Source of the DNA: Shouchella patagoniensis
Lineage (GTDB): Bacteria; Bacillota; Bacilli; Bacillales; Bacillaceae_D
Direction of reading: 5' to 3'
DNA length: 64,000 nucleotides
Assembly (NCBI RefSeq): GCF_002019705.1
Contig: NZ_KV917377.1
Coordinates: forward strand, 3,036,565 to 3,100,564
Within the stretch, counting starts at the first letter, position 1; each line of letters begins with the position of its first letter. The position numbers and the translations under genes are program-made. Below, piece by piece: positions 41,213-50,314 of this stretch. The notes beneath the pieces are model-generated. The model saw only the letters and a program-made list of their open reading frames with translations, ran no database searches and was not told the DNA's origin.

Positions 41213-41893
41213 TTATGTAACAGCCATATACCCAAGCCCTTTTTTCGTCACAATCCCATTGGCTAAATTAAGAGAGAAGAGTTTTTGTCGTAACCTTGTG
41301 ATGTTGGCTGTAAGCGTATTATCATTAATAAATTGATCATCATCCCAGAGCATTTTCATCAGTTCATGGCGTGAGATAATCTCATTATTTGATTTGACTA
41401 GTACCGAGAGAATAAAAAATTCATTTTTTGTAAGTTCAATGGTTTCCCCGTCCTTATAAATTCCACCGCTTTTTAAGTCAATAATGGCTTGATTCCATTC
41501 GATGACATCGGAGGATGCTTCTTCATACGTATAGGTTCGACGAAGAATTGCCTTAACCTTGGCGAGAAGGACATCCATATGAAATGGTTTCTGAACATAA
41601 TCGTCCGCCCCAGAGTTCATGGCCATCACCATATCCATCGGATGATCTCTTGATGAAAGGAAAATAATGGGTACTTTGGATACTGCACGTATTTCTCTAC
41701 ACCAATGAAAGCCATCAAACTTAGGAAGTTGTATGTCAATTATGACTAAGTGAGGTCGATGTGCTACAAAGTCTTCCATTACATGAGAAAAATCACTTGG
41801 ACTACTTACCTCATATGACCACTGGCTTAACCCTTCATTTAATGCTTCTAAGAGAAGGGAGTCGTCTTCAATAATAAAGATGTTCATATTCAT
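41213..41893 (-). CDS. OmpR-family response regulator, BceR type, without a kinase partner
   Basis: A 226-aa regulator. Receiver domain: IFIIEDDSLLLEAL (acidic pair), phospho-Asp in LVIIDIQLPKFDGFHWCREI, Thr/Ser switch in IFLSSRDHP and Lys in YVQKPFH. DNA-binding winged helix: IELTKNEFFILSVLVKSNNE with TANITRLRQKL and TKKGLGYMAV. The LPKFDGFHWCR and FLSSRDHP-DMVM phrases are those of BceR/YtsA, which controls bacitracin-type peptide-antibiotic exporters with the kinase BceS and transporter BceAB. None of these are adjacent: a terminator follows 60 bases after its stop. AAGGAGG lies 7 bases before the ATG. Confidence 0.88.
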   Translation of the reverse strand: MNMNIFIIEDDSLLLEALNEGLSQWSYEVSSPSDFSHVMEDFVAHRPHLVIIDIQLPKFDGFHWCREIRAVSKVPIIFLSSRDHPMDMVMAMNSGADDYVQKPFHMDVLLAKVKAILRRTYTYEEASSDVIEWNQAIIDLKSGGIYKDGETIELTKNEFFILSVLVKSNNEIISRHELMKMLWDDDQFINDNTLTANITRLRQKLFSLNLANGIVTKKGLGYMAVT

Positions 41894-41956
41894 TTGGAGC
41901 CCTCCTTCTTATATATTGATCTATTCTAAATTATTCACGTTTAAAAAACGACGATG

Positions 41957-41985
41957 ACTATAGCTTACGTCGTAAGCACTGTAAA
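41957..41985 (-). promoter_or_regulatory. Promoter of the BceR-like gene with a dyad filling the spacer
   Basis: On the minus strand TTTACA (plus 41980-41985) and TATAGT (plus 41957-41962) are 17 bases apart. The spacer contains the perfect 15-base dyad GCTTACG-T-CGTAAGC (41963-41977). A protein bound there would cover the promoter. It is about 65 bases before the start codon. Confidence 0.6.
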
Positions 41986-42138
41986 GTTCAACCATTCCTT
42001 TGTACCTTACTGGTAACGATGGAGACAAATTATGCATCCTCTTGCTTTTAAGTTCTCAAATAAAAATCTCTCGAAGCTTATTGCTGTTTGTAGTAAGTTG
42101 TGAGCTTGATGGAGAAAACGTCATTATGGGACGAAATT

Positions 42139-42525
42139 TCATTTGTAACGGGTATGGATTGAGTTTTTTTTCAATGTACCACCTTTACTAAACTCGCTAA
42201 GTTCCAAAGAAAGGGCAAGGCCCCTCTTATTAAATTCATCTCTAAAGTAATCCACAAGTACATCAAATAATTCTGAACAGGTATGTTGTTTCTCGGCCAT
42301 TGATCGGCCAGCACCAATTTTTAGCGTGAGGTGAACAAAAGCGTCATCTTTCCTTGAGCCATCTGCAATATAAAAATGATCGAGTGGAATTGCTCGGGAG
42401 CGAATTCCTCCAATAGGAAACACATCTGGTTGTTTAAGTAGAACACTATGTAGGGCAGGTAGAAGTTGATCGAACTGGATGATTGTGTCTAAATTTCTTG
42501 TATACTCAACGATGATGTGTGGCAT
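42139..42525 (-). CDS. hpaF: 5-carboxymethyl-2-hydroxymuconate isomerase
   Basis: A 128-aa tautomerase-fold enzyme that isomerises 5-carboxymethyl-2-hydroxymuconate in the 4-hydroxyphenylacetate meta-cleavage pathway. With the start at 42525 it begins MPHIIVEYTRNL, leaving Pro1 as catalytic base after Met removal, as in CHMI. GGIRSRAIPLDHFYIADGSR and AFVHLTLKIGAGRS are also characteristic. GGAGACAAAGG precedes the start, which overlaps the end of the preceding hpaG-like gene. The region 41986-42138 downstream holds nothing recognisable. Confidence 0.88.
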   Translation of the reverse strand: MPHIIVEYTRNLDTIIQFDQLLPALHSVLLKQPDVFPIGGIRSRAIPLDHFYIADGSRKDDAFVHLTLKIGAGRSMAEKQHTCSELFDVLVDYFRDEFNKRGLALSLELSEFSKGGTLKKNSIHTRYK

Positions 42526-43294
42526 CCTTTGTCTCCTTCCCACGGTCAAAAGTTTGATCTCCAGCGATGGTGTTCACTAACCGACCAATTCCTTCAACTT
42601 CTGTCACAATTTCATCTCCAGCGTACACTTTAGCTAAGCCTTTAGGCGTTCCAGTTAGAATGATGTCATTTGGACTAAGTGTCATAAAGGAACTTAAGTA
42701 CTCAATTAAGAATGGAATATCAAAAATCATATCGCGAGTGGTGCCTGCTTGCGTTAATTCACCGTTTACATAGGTTTTAAGTGTTAGATTCATAGGATCA
42801 GAAACGTCACTTGCGTCAACAAGATAGGGACCGATTGGTGTACATGTATCACGATTTTTTACACGAAGATTGGGACGGTAATAGTTCTCGAGGTAATCAC
42901 GAATGGCGTAGTCGTTTGCGACTGTATACCCTTTCACATACTTATACGCATCTTCACGTTGAATGTATTTGCCTGCTTTTCCGATTATCACGGCAAGTTC
43001 GCACTCATAATGCATATTTTCTGCGGAGTCAGGTTTGTAGGTTAATGAATTATGACCAACAAATGTGTTTGGGCCTTTTAAAAATACCAATGGTTCTTCA
43101 GGTGCGTTAAACGAAAGTTCTCCAGCGTGATCGGCATAATTTAAGCCAAGAACAAAAACAGTTCGGGGTTCCACGGGGGGGAGAAAAACGGCTTCTTTTT
43201 CCTCTATGAGCTGTCCATTTTCTAGCTGTAGTTTTCCTTCTTTAACGATTGCGAGTTGGACCACACCATTTGCAGCAACCCGTGCGGTTTTCAT
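42506..43294 (-). CDS. hpaG: FAH-family enzyme, HpaG isomerase/decarboxylase subunit
   Basis: A 262-aa fumarylacetoacetate-hydrolase-fold protein. Metal-binding and signature motifs: VFVLGLNYADHAGEL, FLKGPNTFVGHN, NMHYECELAVIIGK (Glu ligands), YKYVKGYTVANDYAIRDYLE (Asp ligand), IGPYLVDASDVSD and LTGTPKGLAKVYAGDEIVTE. In HPA degradation HpaG decarboxylates and isomerises the carboxymethyl-hydroxymuconate product; in Bacillus it is split into two proteins and this is one of them. It overlaps both neighbours by a few bases, giving a coupled trio. Confidence 0.87.
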   Translation of the reverse strand: MKTARVAANGVVQLAIVKEGKLQLENGQLIEEKEAVFLPPVEPRTVFVLGLNYADHAGELSFNAPEEPLVFLKGPNTFVGHNSLTYKPDSAENMHYECELAVIIGKAGKYIQREDAYKYVKGYTVANDYAIRDYLENYYRPNLRVKNRDTCTPIGPYLVDASDVSDPMNLTLKTYVNGELTQAGTTRDMIFDIPFLIEYLSSFMTLSPNDIILTGTPKGLAKVYAGDEIVTEVEGIGRLVNTIAGDQTFDRGKETKDATHHR

Positions 43295-44031
43295 AATGAA
43301 TCCCCCTTTTTCTCTAAGGTAATCGAGTGTTGAAGAAAACCAATCTCATCGATGTGAACTTCAATACGATCGCCTACCCTTGCCAGAGGAAGGTTTAGAC
43401 CAGTACCTACTAACAAACAATCACCAGCAGATAACGTCATGAATTCAGTGATGTCACTTAAGAGTTCTTCAACTGATCGGATGAGATTACCCGTGTGAAA
43501 ATGTAGCACTGTTTCGTCATTAATTATCGTACGAATATGTAGGTTATTTGGATCGGTAATTGACTCTTTTGGTACGATCCATGGACCTACTGGGGTAAAC
43601 CCGTCTAGAGAACGATACTTGACCGATGGTCGAAAAAATGAATCATGGGGCAGAGAGATATCACTGACAATTGTATAACCGCCAATAAAATCAAGCGCTT
43701 TCTCAACAGAAACTTGAGTAGCTGTTTTACCGATAATGATTCCTAGTGTCCCGCCGATGGTTACTTTCGTTGTTTTTTCAGGTAAGGAGACCTGTGACCG
43801 ATGTCCGTTTTTTGTGTTATCAGGTTTAAGATATAAGATAGGAGCTTTTGGCGGGGTTTGGTACGGTGCTTCAGAGAAAGTAGCAAGCCTTTTATTTAGT
43901 GATTCTTGTTCATTTAAAATACATCCATAGATTGCTCCTGTTACTGGACAATCATAAGCGGCTGTGGTAGAAAAGTGTGACTTTCGTCCGTAAATTTGCT
44001 TGCCACATTTAGTAGCCGTAACAATTTCCAT
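43291..44031 (-). CDS. hpaG: FAH-family enzyme, second HpaG subunit
   Basis: A 246-aa relative of the preceding FAH protein, normally the other half of E. coli HpaG. It shows TKVTIGGTLGIIIGKTATQV, YTIVSDISLPHDSFFRPSVK, FTPVGPWIVPKES and LSAGDCLLVGTGLNLPLA. The metal-ligand Glu pair of its partner (YECELA) is replaced by GTLG here, so it may be the weaker or non-catalytic half. The start at 44031 follows AAGGAGGGCATT; the in-frame ATG at 44073 has no such site. First gene of the minus-strand arm (hpaG-hpaG-hpaF). Confidence 0.8.
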   Translation of the reverse strand: MEIVTATKCGKQIYGRKSHFSTTAAYDCPVTGAIYGCILNEQESLNKRLATFSEAPYQTPPKAPILYLKPDNTKNGHRSQVSLPEKTTKVTIGGTLGIIIGKTATQVSVEKALDFIGGYTIVSDISLPHDSFFRPSVKYRSLDGFTPVGPWIVPKESITDPNNLHIRTIINDETVLHFHTGNLIRSVEELLSDITEFMTLSAGDCLLVGTGLNLPLARVGDRIEVHIDEIGFLQHSITLEKKGDSL

Positions 44032-44113
44032 AATGCCCTCCTTAAATTCAATAATTATAAGATATGATATCATATATGATTATTCGCACAAGAAAAAAGT
44101 AAGCGCATACAAC

Positions 44114-44992
44114 TCATTGATGAACAACATCGTCAATAAATTTGCTTGCCGCTTTTGATAGGTAGCGATCTTTTAGCCAAATGTATGCAGAGGATGCTTC
44201 TAGGTTGGCATCTTTAATTGTTGCGGTTGTTATATGTGGGGTTTGGAATGCTAAGAGCGTTGATTCTGGAACGATGGTGGCTCCAAGCCCACTTGATACG
44301 AGTGATAATAGCATAGATACATCGGGACACTCACAAAGAATATGGGGAGTCAGATTTTGGGTAGAAAATGCATCGAGGATTAATTCATATTGTCCAATTC
44401 CACTTACCCGGTGGAGCAATAGTAACGGCATTTTGGCAAGCTCAGCTATGTCGATTGAGTTCCCGCCGGAGTAGTTGTAGGTAGTAGGGTAAGCGACAAT
44501 GAATGGTTCTTTCTCTAATTGAATCGATTCGAATTCATCTAGATTCAGGGGCATACGAACTAGACCGAGCTCTACTTCTCTCGATTTAACAAGTTCACTT
44601 ATTAAGAAACTGTCGCCTTGTCTTAGTGAAAAACGGACATCAGGGTAGCGGTCATGAAATAGTTTCATACGTTCTGGCAAAAAAGCAAAACAAGATTTTA
44701 CGGCACCGAGTTTTAAGGTTCCTCGTAATCCATTTCCAGTTTCACGAATTTCTTTTTCCATCTCCTCAAGTTCCTCTAGAATAGGTGCTGATCGAATAAA
44801 CAAAGCGTTGCCAGCTTCGGTTAAAAGGAGTTTGCGCCCTTTACGTTCAAAAAGCGTCACACCAAGTTCTTCTTCAAAAATGCGCAATTGTTGACTTAAA
44901 GGAGGTTGGGCCATGTGCAAGTTTTTTGCTGCTTTAGTGATTTGACCTTCTTGAGCAATTTCGCGAAAATATCGAAGTCGTTTAAGATCCAT
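44114..44992 (-). CDS. LysR-family transcriptional regulator of the HPA cluster
   Basis: A 292-aa LysR protein. N-terminal winged helix MDLKRLRYFREIAQEGQITK with AAKNLHMAQPPLSQQLRIFE (residues 1-60), then an effector-binding domain (about 90-290; GTLKLGAVKSCFAFLPERMK and so on). It lies between the two divergent arms of HPA genes, so it probably activates them in response to an aromatic intermediate. The minus-strand arm begins 80 bases downstream and may be read from the same transcript. Confidence 0.9.
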   Translation of the reverse strand: MDLKRLRYFREIAQEGQITKAAKNLHMAQPPLSQQLRIFEEELGVTLFERKGRKLLLTEAGNALFIRSAPILEELEEMEKEIRETGNGLRGTLKLGAVKSCFAFLPERMKLFHDRYPDVRFSLRQGDSFLISELVKSREVELGLVRMPLNLDEFESIQLEKEPFIVAYPTTYNYSGGNSIDIAELAKMPLLLLHRVSGIGQYELILDAFSTQNLTPHILCECPDVSMLLSLVSSGLGATIVPESTLLAFQTPHITTATIKDANLEASSAYIWLKDRYLSKAASKFIDDVVHQ

Positions 44993-45047
44993 TCATCAAT
45001 TGCTCCTTTGTATGAGTCTTTACAATGAATTGGGCGACGATGCTTCC

Positions 45048-45073
45048 ATATGAAAAACAGATCAATTTCATAT
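45048..45073. promoter_or_regulatory. Candidate LysR operator in the divergent HPA control region
   Basis: ATATGAAA (45048-45055) and TTTCATAT (45066-45073) form a perfect inverted repeat with a 10-base gap in the 378-base region between the LysR start and the first plus-strand gene. The rest of that region (45074-45370) contains no gene; a weak TTGAAA/TACTTA promoter pair near 45213-45241 is possible. Confidence 0.45.
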
Positions 45074-45370
45074 TAAATCAATATTTTTCCTATACTTTAC
45101 CACGTGCTAGAGTAAATGCAAGAACTTTTTTGAAAGCGTATTCATTTTAAGGTGAAGAAGTAGTGAAAATGTGTTGTTAGACGAAAATTATCTATCGATC
45201 CGCTCTGATATGTTGAAAGAATACGTTGTAATTGGTACTTAAACGAAAAGTTAGCTTGCTTAATGGGTAGTAGCGGTTAGAGTGGTGGACCATGTGTGAT
45301 TTGGCTGAAGTCGAAGAAGTGTTTGGAATGACGAGCGTTTACGCCTATTAAATAAAAAGGAGCGAGTAAT

Positions 45371-46282
45371 ATGTATAAAGAAGCAAAACAAATGTTAAGA
45401 GGTTCCATCGCACCTATTGTCACACCGTTTAAACAAGATGAGTCACTTGATCTAGATGCACTTCGGAATTTAATTGATTGGCACATTGAAAGTGGAAGCC
45501 ATGCTATTTCTGTGACGGGTACAACAGGTGAACCAAGTTCGTTGACAGTAGATGAACGAGTAAAGGTAATGGAAACGGCCGCAAAGCAAGTGAATGGACG
45601 GGTTCCTTTTGTTCCAGGTACCGGGTCTACAAACCATCAGGAAACTCTATTTTTAACAAAAAAAGCAAAAGAACTTGGTGCAGATGCAGCTTTAATTATT
45701 GTTCCCTATTACAATAAGCCTTCTCAACATGCACTGTATAAACATTTTAAAGCTGTAGCTGATGCAGTTGATATCCCAATTATTATTTACAACATTCCAG
45801 GCAGAACGGCGACCAACCTTGATTTAAAAACATTAGCAAAGTTAAACCAGAATTGTGAAAACATAATTGGTGTAAAAGAGTCCAATAAAGACTTTGAACA
45901 TGTAAATCGTGTCTTGCTCGAATGTGGACGAGATTTCTTATTATACTCTGGGATTGAATTGCTTTGTTATCCAATGCTTGCGATTGGGGGGGCGGGACAT
46001 ATTAGTGCAACTGCAAATGTTGTTCCTGATAAAGTGGCAGAGATTTATGATGCGTGGGAGCAAGGTGACGTAAAAAGAGCTCTTGATCTTCACTTTGAAT
46101 TGATGCCTTTAAACGACGTTTTATTTAAAGATACAAATCCAGCACCGCTCAAGGCAGCGCTCGGTATGATGGGGAAAACGGAACCTGTATTACGCATGCC
46201 GATGGATGTACCAACGAAAGAGCTTCAAGATGAGATTCGTATTGTCTTAAAAGAGTACATTCATATTGGTGCACATTCTTAA
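45371..46282 (+). CDS. DapA-family aldolase, probable HPA-pathway lyase
   Basis: A 303-aa class I aldolase of the DHDPS/NAL family. Signatures: GSIAPIVTPFKQDESLDLDA, VTGTTGEPSSLTVDERVKV, YYNKPSQHALYKHF, the catalytic Tyr in IIYNIPGRT and Schiff-base Lys in IIGVKESNKDFEH. As first gene of hpaE-hpaB-hpaD-hpaC it most likely splits 2,4-dihydroxyhept-2-enedioate into pyruvate and succinic semialdehyde, a job done by the unrelated HpaI in E. coli. True DapA activity (lysine synthesis) cannot be excluded by sequence, since the catalytic core is the same. AAGGAGCGAGTAAT precedes the start. Confidence 0.85.
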   Translation: MYKEAKQMLRGSIAPIVTPFKQDESLDLDALRNLIDWHIESGSHAISVTGTTGEPSSLTVDERVKVMETAAKQVNGRVPFVPGTGSTNHQETLFLTKKAKELGADAALIIVPYYNKPSQHALYKHFKAVADAVDIPIIIYNIPGRTATNLDLKTLAKLNQNCENIIGVKESNKDFEHVNRVLLECGRDFLLYSGIELLCYPMLAIGGAGHISATANVVPDKVAEIYDAWEQGDVKRALDLHFELMPLNDVLFKDTNPAPLKAALGMMGKTEPVLRMPMDVPTKELQDEIRIVLKEYIHIGAHS

Positions 46283-46303
46283 ATTTGGAAAGGAGTATTG
46301 ATA

Positions 46304-47821
46304 ATGGAACAAACAAAAAAAGCATGGAACCGCGAGAACATCACTGTTAGAGATAGTAACCAATATATCGGCGGTGTATTTGTTGAGGCGAGCTCTGGCG
46401 AAACGTTTGCAAATATAGATCCTTTTACAAACCAAAAGTTGAATTCTGTTGCTTCAGGAGATGAACGTGATATTTCTAAAGCTGTCGAGGCTGCGTCTAA
46501 TGCAATGAAAAATGGCCCATGGGGCAGCATGAAAGTCGAAGAACGGATGGTTTATATTAACCGAATTGCTGATTTAATTGATGAAGAGATCGAAGAAATT
46601 GCGTATTTAGAGGCGCTTGATACAGGTTTGCCAATTAGTCAGACGAAGAAAATGACGGCTCGGGCTGCAGAGAACTTTCGTTTTTATGCTCGAATGGTTC
46701 AGTCCGTTTTGCATGGAGAGTCATACCCAGTAGATAATACTTTTATTAATTACACCGTATATAAATCAATTGGTGTTGTAGGATTAATTACGCCTTGGAA
46801 TGCCCCATTTATGTTGGAAACATGGAAAGTAGCACCTGCTCTTGCAACAGGCAATACAGTCGTCTTAAAACCAGCAGAGTTGTCGCCTTTGACAGTCGAT
46901 AAATTGGCAGAGGTCATTGATCGAGCGGATTTGCCAGAAGGTGTGTTTAATGTTGTTCATGGATACGGGGAAACAGCTGGAGCTGCTCTTGTTGCACATA
47001 AGGATGTCGCGGCAATTTCATTTACAGGAGAAACAACGACTGGCTCAACAATTATAAAGAATTCAGCCGATACATTGAAGAAAACTTCTATGGAACTCGG
47101 TGGGAAGTCACCACTAATCGTGTTTGAAGATGCAAATTTTGGCCGGGCACTTGATGCGGCGGTATGGGGAATTTTTTCTTTTAATGGAGAGAGGTGCACA
47201 GCAAATTCCCGAGTGTTTCTTCACAGCAGTATTAAAGATCGTTTTATTGAGGCGATGAAAGAGAGAGTCGATAACCTGACGCTCGGTGACTCAATGGATG
47301 CCTCTACGCAACTTGGACCTTTAATTAGTCGAGAACATATGGAAAAAGTCAATTCGTATATCTCTCTTGCAAAAGAAGAGGGGTGTGAAGTTTACCAAGG
47401 GAATGTGCCAGAGACTCTCGCCGATGGAAATTTTATCTCACCAACGCTCCTTTTGAATGCACAAAACCATATGAGGGTGTGCCAAGAAGAAATTTTTGGA
47501 CCAGTTGTTTCGATTATCGAGTTTGAGGAGGAGCAAGAGGTCATTGACGCAGCTAACGATGTTGAATATGGATTAGCTGGCTATGTTTGGACGTCTGACC
47601 TTCAACGCGGTCACCGAGTTGCGCAAGCAGTAGATGCTGGGATGATTTGGGTAAACGCACAAAATGTTCGTGATTTACGCATTCCATTTGGTGGGATGAA
47701 AGCAAGTGGGATTGGTCGAGAGGGTGGACACTATGCGATGTTTGAATTTTATACAGAGCCGAAAGCGATTCATATTGCACTAGGTGATCACCATATCCCG
47801 CAGTTTGGTAAAAAACAGTGA
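46304..47821 (+). CDS. hpaE: 5-carboxymethyl-2-hydroxymuconate semialdehyde dehydrogenase
   Basis: A 505-aa NAD-dependent aldehyde dehydrogenase of the HPA pathway. Motifs: GLITPWNAPFMLETWKVAPA, FTGETTTGSTIIK, general-base Glu in TSMELGGKSPLIVFEDANF, catalytic Cys in FNGERCTANSRVFLH and closing PFGGMKASGIGREGGHYAMF. HpaE orthologues share the FEFYTEPKAIH end seen here. The ATG at 46304 has AGGAG 8 bases upstream; the TTG two codons earlier is less likely. Confidence 0.9.
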   Translation: MEQTKKAWNRENITVRDSNQYIGGVFVEASSGETFANIDPFTNQKLNSVASGDERDISKAVEAASNAMKNGPWGSMKVEERMVYINRIADLIDEEIEEIAYLEALDTGLPISQTKKMTARAAENFRFYARMVQSVLHGESYPVDNTFINYTVYKSIGVVGLITPWNAPFMLETWKVAPALATGNTVVLKPAELSPLTVDKLAEVIDRADLPEGVFNVVHGYGETAGAALVAHKDVAAISFTGETTTGSTIIKNSADTLKKTSMELGGKSPLIVFEDANFGRALDAAVWGIFSFNGERCTANSRVFLHSSIKDRFIEAMKERVDNLTLGDSMDASTQLGPLISREHMEKVNSYISLAKEEGCEVYQGNVPETLADGNFISPTLLLNAQNHMRVCQEEIFGPVVSIIEFEEEQEVIDAANDVEYGLAGYVWTSDLQRGHRVAQAVDAGMIWVNAQNVRDLRIPFGGMKASGIGREGGHYAMFEFYTEPKAIHIALGDHHIPQFGKKQ

Positions 47822-47836
47822 AGAGGGGGGAGTACT

Positions 47837-49315
47837 TTGCCAGCCAAAACAGGACAACAATACATTGAGCGACTAAAGGCAGCAAAAAACAATGTTTATA
47901 TGCACGGCGAGCGTGTAGGCGACGTCACAACCCATCCAGCAACCGCAAATGTTGTAAAGTCGATGGCAAAGCTTTATGATGTGCAGCACGAAAAGAAAGA
48001 GAAGATGCTCTATACATCTGAGAAAACTGGCGATCAAGTGGGGATGACGTTTTTGCGACCGAAAACGATTGAAGATCTTATCCTTCGTCGTGAGGCTATT
48101 CAGGAATGGGCGCGTATTTCTGGAGGAATGATGGGACGTTCACCCGATTACTTAAACGCTGAAGTGATGGCTATGGGTGTTTCAAATGATTTATTTGCTG
48201 AAGATGAGCAGCGATTTGCCGACAATGCTCGTAAGTATTATGATTTTGCGCGAGAGAATGATATAAGCTTAACGCATACGCTGATTCATCCTCAAGTTAA
48301 TCGGGCAAAGGCGCAGCATGAACAAAAAGATGCAAACGTGGCATTGCATTTAGTAGAAAAACAAGCGGACGGCATTATTGTCGATGGCATTCGTCTTCTT
48401 GCGACGCAAGGTGGAATTACAGATGAGATTCTCGTTTTTCCGTCAACCGTAAAACCTGCAGGTGAGTTAGATGACCCATATTCGCTTGCATTTGCAATTC
48501 CGAACAATACGCCTGGACTAAAATTTTTAAGCCGTGAGTCGTTTGATTATGGCAAGAGTGCATGGGATCACCCATTGTCCTCCCGTTTCGAGGAAGGTGA
48601 TGCGATTGTCTCTTTTGAAAAGGTACTTGTTCCGTGGGATCGTGTGTTTGTCTGTGGGAATTCATCCATCTGTAATCGAACATTCCGCGAGACAAATGCG
48701 GTCGTCCATATGTCCCATCAAGTTGTATCCAAGAATGTGGTTAAAACAGAATTCCTGTTAGGTGTTGTATTAAAACTGATGGATGCGATTGGTATTGATG
48801 GATTCCAACATGTAAAGGACAAAGGAACGGAAATTATGCTGACGCTAGAAGCGATGAAATCTCATTTATACCGCGCCGAACAAAGCGCGAAACCTGATAA
48901 GTGGGGGACGATGACGCCAGATTTTGAAGCACTTAACGCTGCACGTAATTGGTATCCACGTGTGTACCCTCGCTTAAATGAAATTTTACGCGTCCTCGGT
49001 GCGTCTGGATTAATGGGAATTCCGACAGAAGCGGATTTTCAGAATGAAGAGATTGGCGCAATTCTTCATCGTGGATTGCAAGGCAAGAATTTAGAGGGAT
49101 ATGAGAAAGTTCAACTATTCAGGCTTGTCTGGGACATGACGATGAGTGCATTTGGAAGTCGTCAGATGCACTATGAATATTACTTCTTTGGTGATCCAGT
49201 TCGTATGGGCATGGCGTACTTTGATGCATTTGAAAAAGATTCCTATAAAGCACAAGTTGATGAATTCCTAAAGAGTATTTCAAGTGTGAAGCCAACACTT
49301 GTGAGGGGGTCATAA
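47837..49315 (+). CDS. hpaB: 4-hydroxyphenylacetate 3-monooxygenase, oxygenase component
   Basis: A 492-aa FADH2-using oxygenase that hydroxylates 4-hydroxyphenylacetate to homoprotocatechuate, working with the reductase HpaC. Recognisable: TGQQYIERLKAAKNNVYMHG at the N-terminus, ARISGGMMGRSPDYLNAEVM, LTHTLIHPQVNRAK (the ThxxxxPQ.dR substrate loop), and the C-terminal GDPVRMGMAYFDAFEK. The length is near that of short HpaB proteins. The start is TTG, with GGGGGGAG upstream, which fits TTG better than any ATG nearby. hpaE lies 15 bases upstream. Confidence 0.92.
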   Translation: MPAKTGQQYIERLKAAKNNVYMHGERVGDVTTHPATANVVKSMAKLYDVQHEKKEKMLYTSEKTGDQVGMTFLRPKTIEDLILRREAIQEWARISGGMMGRSPDYLNAEVMAMGVSNDLFAEDEQRFADNARKYYDFARENDISLTHTLIHPQVNRAKAQHEQKDANVALHLVEKQADGIIVDGIRLLATQGGITDEILVFPSTVKPAGELDDPYSLAFAIPNNTPGLKFLSRESFDYGKSAWDHPLSSRFEEGDAIVSFEKVLVPWDRVFVCGNSSICNRTFRETNAVVHMSHQVVSKNVVKTEFLLGVVLKLMDAIGIDGFQHVKDKGTEIMLTLEAMKSHLYRAEQSAKPDKWGTMTPDFEALNAARNWYPRVYPRLNEILRVLGASGLMGIPTEADFQNEEIGAILHRGLQGKNLEGYEKVQLFRLVWDMTMSAFGSRQMHYEYYFFGDPVRMGMAYFDAFEKDSYKAQVDEFLKSISSVKPTLVRGS

Positions 49316-49316
49316 G

Positions 49317-50300
49317 ATGAGTGGCGCGATTATTCGTACGGGGCGTGCTGTATTGCACGTAACTGATTTAGAAAAAGCAAGAGATTTTTATGTTGAAGGG
49401 TTAGGATTTATTGAAACAGAGTCCACCGAAACAGAGCTGTATTTGCGTGGTTTGGAAGAACATAATCATCATTCACTTCTTTTGAAAAAGACAGGTGAAG
49501 CCGCTATTGAAGCAATTAGCTATAAAGTGTATGCGGAATCGGACCTAGACTCGTTGTATGAGCAGTACTTGCAAGAAGGATTGCAGCCAATTTGGCTTGC
49601 AAAAGGCGATCAGCATGCAATGGGAAGGGCTTTGCGCGTACAGGATGTGTCAAGCTTACCAATTGAATACTATGCTGAAATGGATTCAGTGGAACGAATG
49701 CTGCAACGTTATGATATGTATAAGGGTGCGCGTGTCCAGCGGATTGATCACTTTAATTGCATGGTGAGAGATGTGGAGGAGGCATATGGCTTTTACACGG
49801 AAAAACTAGGTTTTGCTTGTTCAGAATACACAGCAACAGAAGAAGAACGAATCTGGGCGGCGTGGCTGCACCGGAAACAAACCGTACATGACGTTGCATT
49901 TATGAATGGGGAAGGACCACGTTTGCATCATGTAGGTTTTTGGTTAAATGATCCATTGGCTCTCATTCATGCATGTGATGTATTAGCGGCTAAAGGGTAT
50001 TCACCGAGCATTGAGCGTGGGCCAGGCCGTCATGGATTATCCAACGCATTCTTTCTTTATGTACGCGATCCAGATGGACATCGAATTGAATTATATAACG
50101 GTGATTATTTAACGAGTGACCCTGATTTTAAACCAATTCGCTGGGGTATTAATGATCCAATGAGAGGAACGTTCTGGGGGCACGAGGCGCCGGATAGTTG
50201 GTTTAATGAAGCTTCAACCGTTCTTGATGTCAAAACACAGGATCCTGTTGAAATTAAAAAACCTGTTTTAAAGCAAGGGAAACCACAGTTTGTCATTTAA
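49317..50300 (+). CDS. hpaD: 3,4-dihydroxyphenylacetate 2,3-dioxygenase (type I extradiol)
   Basis: Opens the ring of homoprotocatechuate with O2 at a non-haem metal. The 327-aa protein has the two-domain vicinal-oxygen-chelate fold: N-terminal RAVLHVTDLEKARDFYVEGL and C-terminal catalytic domain with His in VQRIDHFNCMVRD, His in GPRLHHVGFWLND and Glu in DGHRIELYNGDY, the 2-His-1-Glu triad. It starts one base after the hpaB stop, so translation is probably coupled. Confidence 0.93.
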   Translation: MSGAIIRTGRAVLHVTDLEKARDFYVEGLGFIETESTETELYLRGLEEHNHHSLLLKKTGEAAIEAISYKVYAESDLDSLYEQYLQEGLQPIWLAKGDQHAMGRALRVQDVSSLPIEYYAEMDSVERMLQRYDMYKGARVQRIDHFNCMVRDVEEAYGFYTEKLGFACSEYTATEEERIWAAWLHRKQTVHDVAFMNGEGPRLHHVGFWLNDPLALIHACDVLAAKGYSPSIERGPGRHGLSNAFFLYVRDPDGHRIELYNGDYLTSDPDFKPIRWGINDPMRGTFWGHEAPDSWFNEASTVLDVKTQDPVEIKKPVLKQGKPQFVI

Positions 50301-50314
50301 GGGGCGAGGAGAAA

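Noticed and set aside
41894-42138. Possible remnants of a bceS/bceAB gene next to the orphan response regulator
   Set aside because: I translated this stretch on both strands and found no kinase or transporter motif; only the promoter dyad stands out.
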